The translations under genes and the position numbers were made by a program. This document shows, one piece after another, positions 61,190 through 64,000 of a DNA stretch of 64,000 nucleotides. Under the pieces are notes generated by a model. It ran no database searches. It was not told where the DNA came from and saw only the letters and a program-made list of their open reading frames with translations. How positions within the stretch are numbered: the first letter of the stretch is position 1; each line of letters opens with the position of its first letter. The DNA comes from Girardinichthys multiradiatus (taxonomy: Eukaryota; Chordata; Actinopteri; Cyprinodontiformes; Goodeidae). The stretch spans positions 22,966,663 to 23,030,662 of the forward strand of contig NC_061811.1 in NCBI RefSeq assembly GCF_021462225.1. The letters run 5' to 3'.

Positions 61190-62035
61190 ACCAAAACCCA
61201 TTCAACATCGTGTTATGTTACAAGCTAAAACTCCAGTGTTTTTGTTTTGGGATTTAATGAGAAATGCAAAGTGGTGCAAAATTGTGAAGTCAAATAAAAA
61301 TAATACACCTTTGTTTTCACAAACAAAAATCTGAAAGTGTGGCCTGCTCCTCTATTCAGGCTGTTTTACTCTGTTTTACTCTGATACCCTAAATATAATC
61401 CTCTTCTCATCAACTCTGACCAACTTCTCAGCCCTGCTGAAATAAAGCATCCCCACAGCATGATGCTGCCACTGGCACTTTTCTAAATTTGATTTATATT
61501 TTACAAAGCTGCCTTTTAAGAAGAGTGGCAAGAAGAAAGTTATTTTTAAAAGACAACCAATAAGAAGTAATGTTTAAAGTTTGCTGCAATCTATGTAGGA
61601 TGCAGCAAACATGAAGAAAAAGTGCTATGGTCAGATAAGACCCAAATAGCATTTTTGCCTACATGCAAATGCATTCCATTGCATACTCACAAGAAAACAT
61701 GGTGATGATGATATCATCCTGTGTGGACACTTTTCTTCGGAAGGGACAGGGAAGTTGTTCAGAGCTGGAACCAAATACAGGGCCATCTTGGAGGAAAACC
61801 TTATAAGCTGCAAAAGACTTGAAATGAAAGATAGTTTTACAAAGAACTGACTCAGGGAGGCTAAATAAATAACTCACTTTTCTTGCAAAAACATTTAGAC
61901 CCATGCATCATTTTCCTACTTATATATTATGTAGTACTTTGTGTTGGTCAATCGCATAATGTCCTATTAAAACATATTGAAGTTTGTGGTTTCATCTTGG
62001 TAAAATCTGAAAACACTGAAAGTATGAATACTGTA
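61190..62035. mobile_element. Tc1-A copy 8, rearranged, in meis2 intron 7
   Basis: 61200-61480 is antisense to the transposase (AAGCATCCCCACAGCATGAT). From about 61495 the sense strand is on plus (AAGAAGAGTGGCAAGAAGAA; GTGCTATGGTCAGATAAGAC). After 61900 the antisense orientation returns (TTTGTGTTGGTCAATCGCAT). So the middle is inverted or a second copy is inserted head to head. Confidence 0.65.
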
Positions 62036-62549
62036 TAATGGGAGCGCACAATAGTGAATAAAAAACAGAGAACAAAAAAAGTCTAAAGGCAGATCTTAAT
62101 ACAGAACAAAACCAGTTTTCAGATGCCTCCTTGCAAGTGCAAGTGGCTCTGGAGAGGAAGAGCAGCCAAAAGGGGATGGGGTGGGGGTGAGAGGGAAGAA
62201 ATGCACTGCCTATTGATTATCTTATACACATAAATACAAGTGACCTGTAATCCACAGAGCACTTATCGACTCCTTTCCCCACCGTATCCAGTAACAGCAG
62301 ATCAATGCTAGCCGAAGACAGTTACGGTACAGCCCCATGCGCTGGGCCTACACAGACCAAGGCTAGATCATGCTAAATGCAGCATCCAGGACCTCAGGAT
62401 GTTTCACAATAAAACCTAAGTAGGCAGCTAAGAGCTGAGGAAAAGATTAAAAATTTCAGGAAAGAAGTTAATGAGCAAAAAAGGTGAAAAAGTAGTCACG
62501 GCAAATAAAAGAGAGAGAAAAAGGGAATTGGACCATGGGCAACTGATTT

Positions 62550-62990
62550 AATGGTCTAATGAGGCCGTCCTCTAGCCAGTTGTTTTGTGTGAGGCATGCT
62601 CTGACCTTTCTCTTCGTTCGGGAGCCCCACTGCCTCATTTTTCACATTCTTGCAATTACGTTAACGCTTGAAGCGCTCGCTGACTCTCGACTCTGGCCCT
62701 TCCATTCTGACAGAGCCTTCCTGCTCCAACCTCTCCACCTTCCCCTCCTCTCCCACTCCGCGCTCTGCTCCACTCCACGCATGAACTCGCCTCCGATCTC
62801 AATACAGTTGAGCATTAAATTTGTAGTCCGCACTCTTAAGTCCAACCAAGAAATTAGGAAGTGTGCGCTTCACTATGGTAATGGGGTCTTTAACAGCTTG
62901 GCCTCTCTTAAAAGAGGTGACAATGTGGATCATTTGGTTGAAGAAACAGTGGATGGGCTACGGTGGAAGATAAGAAGAGAGTAAAAAATT
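62550..62990. promoter_or_regulatory. candidate conserved element in meis2 intron 7
   Basis: Unique, GC-balanced (CATTCTTGCAATTACGTTAA; CACTATGGTAATGGGGTC). The 141-codon frame across it has no similarity to known proteins. Confidence 0.25.
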
Positions 62991-64000
62991 GTAGAAGATG
63001 CACAGTGCCAAGAAAAATATCAAGTTTTCCTGCCGTCTTGAAAGATGTGTTTTATCCATGCCTGAGGCACGGAAAACAATTGTGTGTTGAATAAAACACT
63101 CCAGCCCAATTTGACCCAAAAGGCATTTTTTCAGTGACAAGATCCAGTTCGACTGAATAACTTTTCCTTTCATTTGAACTTCACCAATGACTTATGTGGC
63201 TGTACACAACCAATCGACAACCCCCTCATCTGTGCCTGATACCCATTTTTACAGATATACTAAATGTTTCCCAAATCAAAACTGTGCTTTAAATATATAA
63301 TCAATGTGGAACAGCCCAGTCCAGGTTTGACCAGATTATAAAATTGAGGTTTTAATTCTGCTCTCAATCTGAGGTGCCAAAAATAGTTTTGAATATGCTC
63401 TTTTTTGTATTGCTTATAAAAAAAGTTTGATTAACCTCAAGTTGTGTTTTAAACATTGTTCAGTGTTCAATGTAGAATTTATAGAAGTTATCAAATGTAG
63501 TATACATTCCTGAAAACAGTGAAAAGCTCTTTAATTTAGGGGATATTATGAATCTGCTTATCAGATACCAACCTCAGTGTTGCTAGCTTCCAGTGGTATA
63601 CAGCCATATTTTCATGCTGTGCTTTGATTGCAACAGCAAAGCAATCTTCCAACTAACTGTTGACTGGACCTCCAAGCAATAGAAAACTTATAAGTGAATC
63701 TCACTTTGTTCTTTTGGAGTGCTGGTGCCACCTCCTGATGAAATGGCACCCTATAGGTGAGCCACATCACCCGATATAAAAACTATGACTGTACACAATA
63801 CAAAGGTGGTCAGGACTCAAGAAGATTACTATAAACAGAATTTATTTCCTTTTCATGTTTTGTCAATCTTGGCACAATCTTGGCAATGTGTGAATAAAAA
63901 ATCAGTGTGTAAACATTTTTTATCTTCAGTTAAATAGAAATCTAAACTGAGTTCAATTAAAAGTTTAGAGAAAAGAGAAAATATTTAGTTTTTTTGGTTT

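Noticed and set aside
62559..62984. 141-codon plus-strand open frame in meis2 intron 7
   Set aside because: No known domain or flanking splice signals; considered a possible conserved non-coding element instead.

Overview
The window is vertebrate nuclear DNA, most likely from a ray-finned (teleost) fish. Two things point there: the only host gene recognised encodes a MEIS2-type TALE homeobox protein, and the rest is littered with decayed Tc1/mariner transposons, L2-like and other LINE fragments and long di- and tetranucleotide arrays of the kind common in teleosts. Family statements rest on remembered protein and repeat families, because no database could be searched.

Layout. Bases 1-46,800 hold no supported host protein-coding gene on either strand. 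They are an AT-rich gene desert of transposon relics, simple repeats and long unique stretches. Several unique stretches look like the conserved non-coding elements expected around a developmental regulator, but this is inference. About 46,840-47,764 is the promoter-proximal region and 5' leader of meis2. It carries three short upstream ORFs and a perfect PBX-MEIS composite site. The coding part of meis2 starts at 47,765 on the plus strand. Seven coding exons are placed to the base (47765-47776, 48241-48467, 49725-49866, 50133-50183, 50415-50465, 50944-51093, 59402-59516). Together they encode 249 complete codons: the N-terminus, both PBC-interaction blocks (HR1 and HR2) and the acidic/serine-rich linker. 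The homeodomain exons lie beyond the right edge, since the last intron runs off the window.

Mobile DNA. At least seven Tc1-like families are recognisable, in about sixteen copies. Most are heavily decayed. One family (called A here; TIR motif GCAAAAGTATTCA) accounts for eight copies. One element (34511-36100) is much younger: 200-bp terminal inverted repeats that are about 98% identical, TA target duplications, and a DD34E transposase broken by one frameshift. There are three clear nestings: an L2-like LINE inside a Tc1-A copy, the young Tc1 inside an older repeat, and a repeat fragment inside another Tc1-A copy. A degenerate LINE reverse transcriptase lies at 7930-8640.

How the parts fit. 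The picture is a developmental transcription-factor gene with a compact 5' coding part, a large intron 6 (8.3 kb) and a large flanking regulatory desert that tolerates transposons between candidate enhancers. I found no CRISPR, operon, tRNA, rRNA or undescribed enzymatic system. The observations most worth following are the PBX-MEIS site in the leader (possible autoregulation), the uORFs, a CpG cluster with splice-like signals 2.9 kb upstream, the weak exon 3 donor, and the young Tc1.
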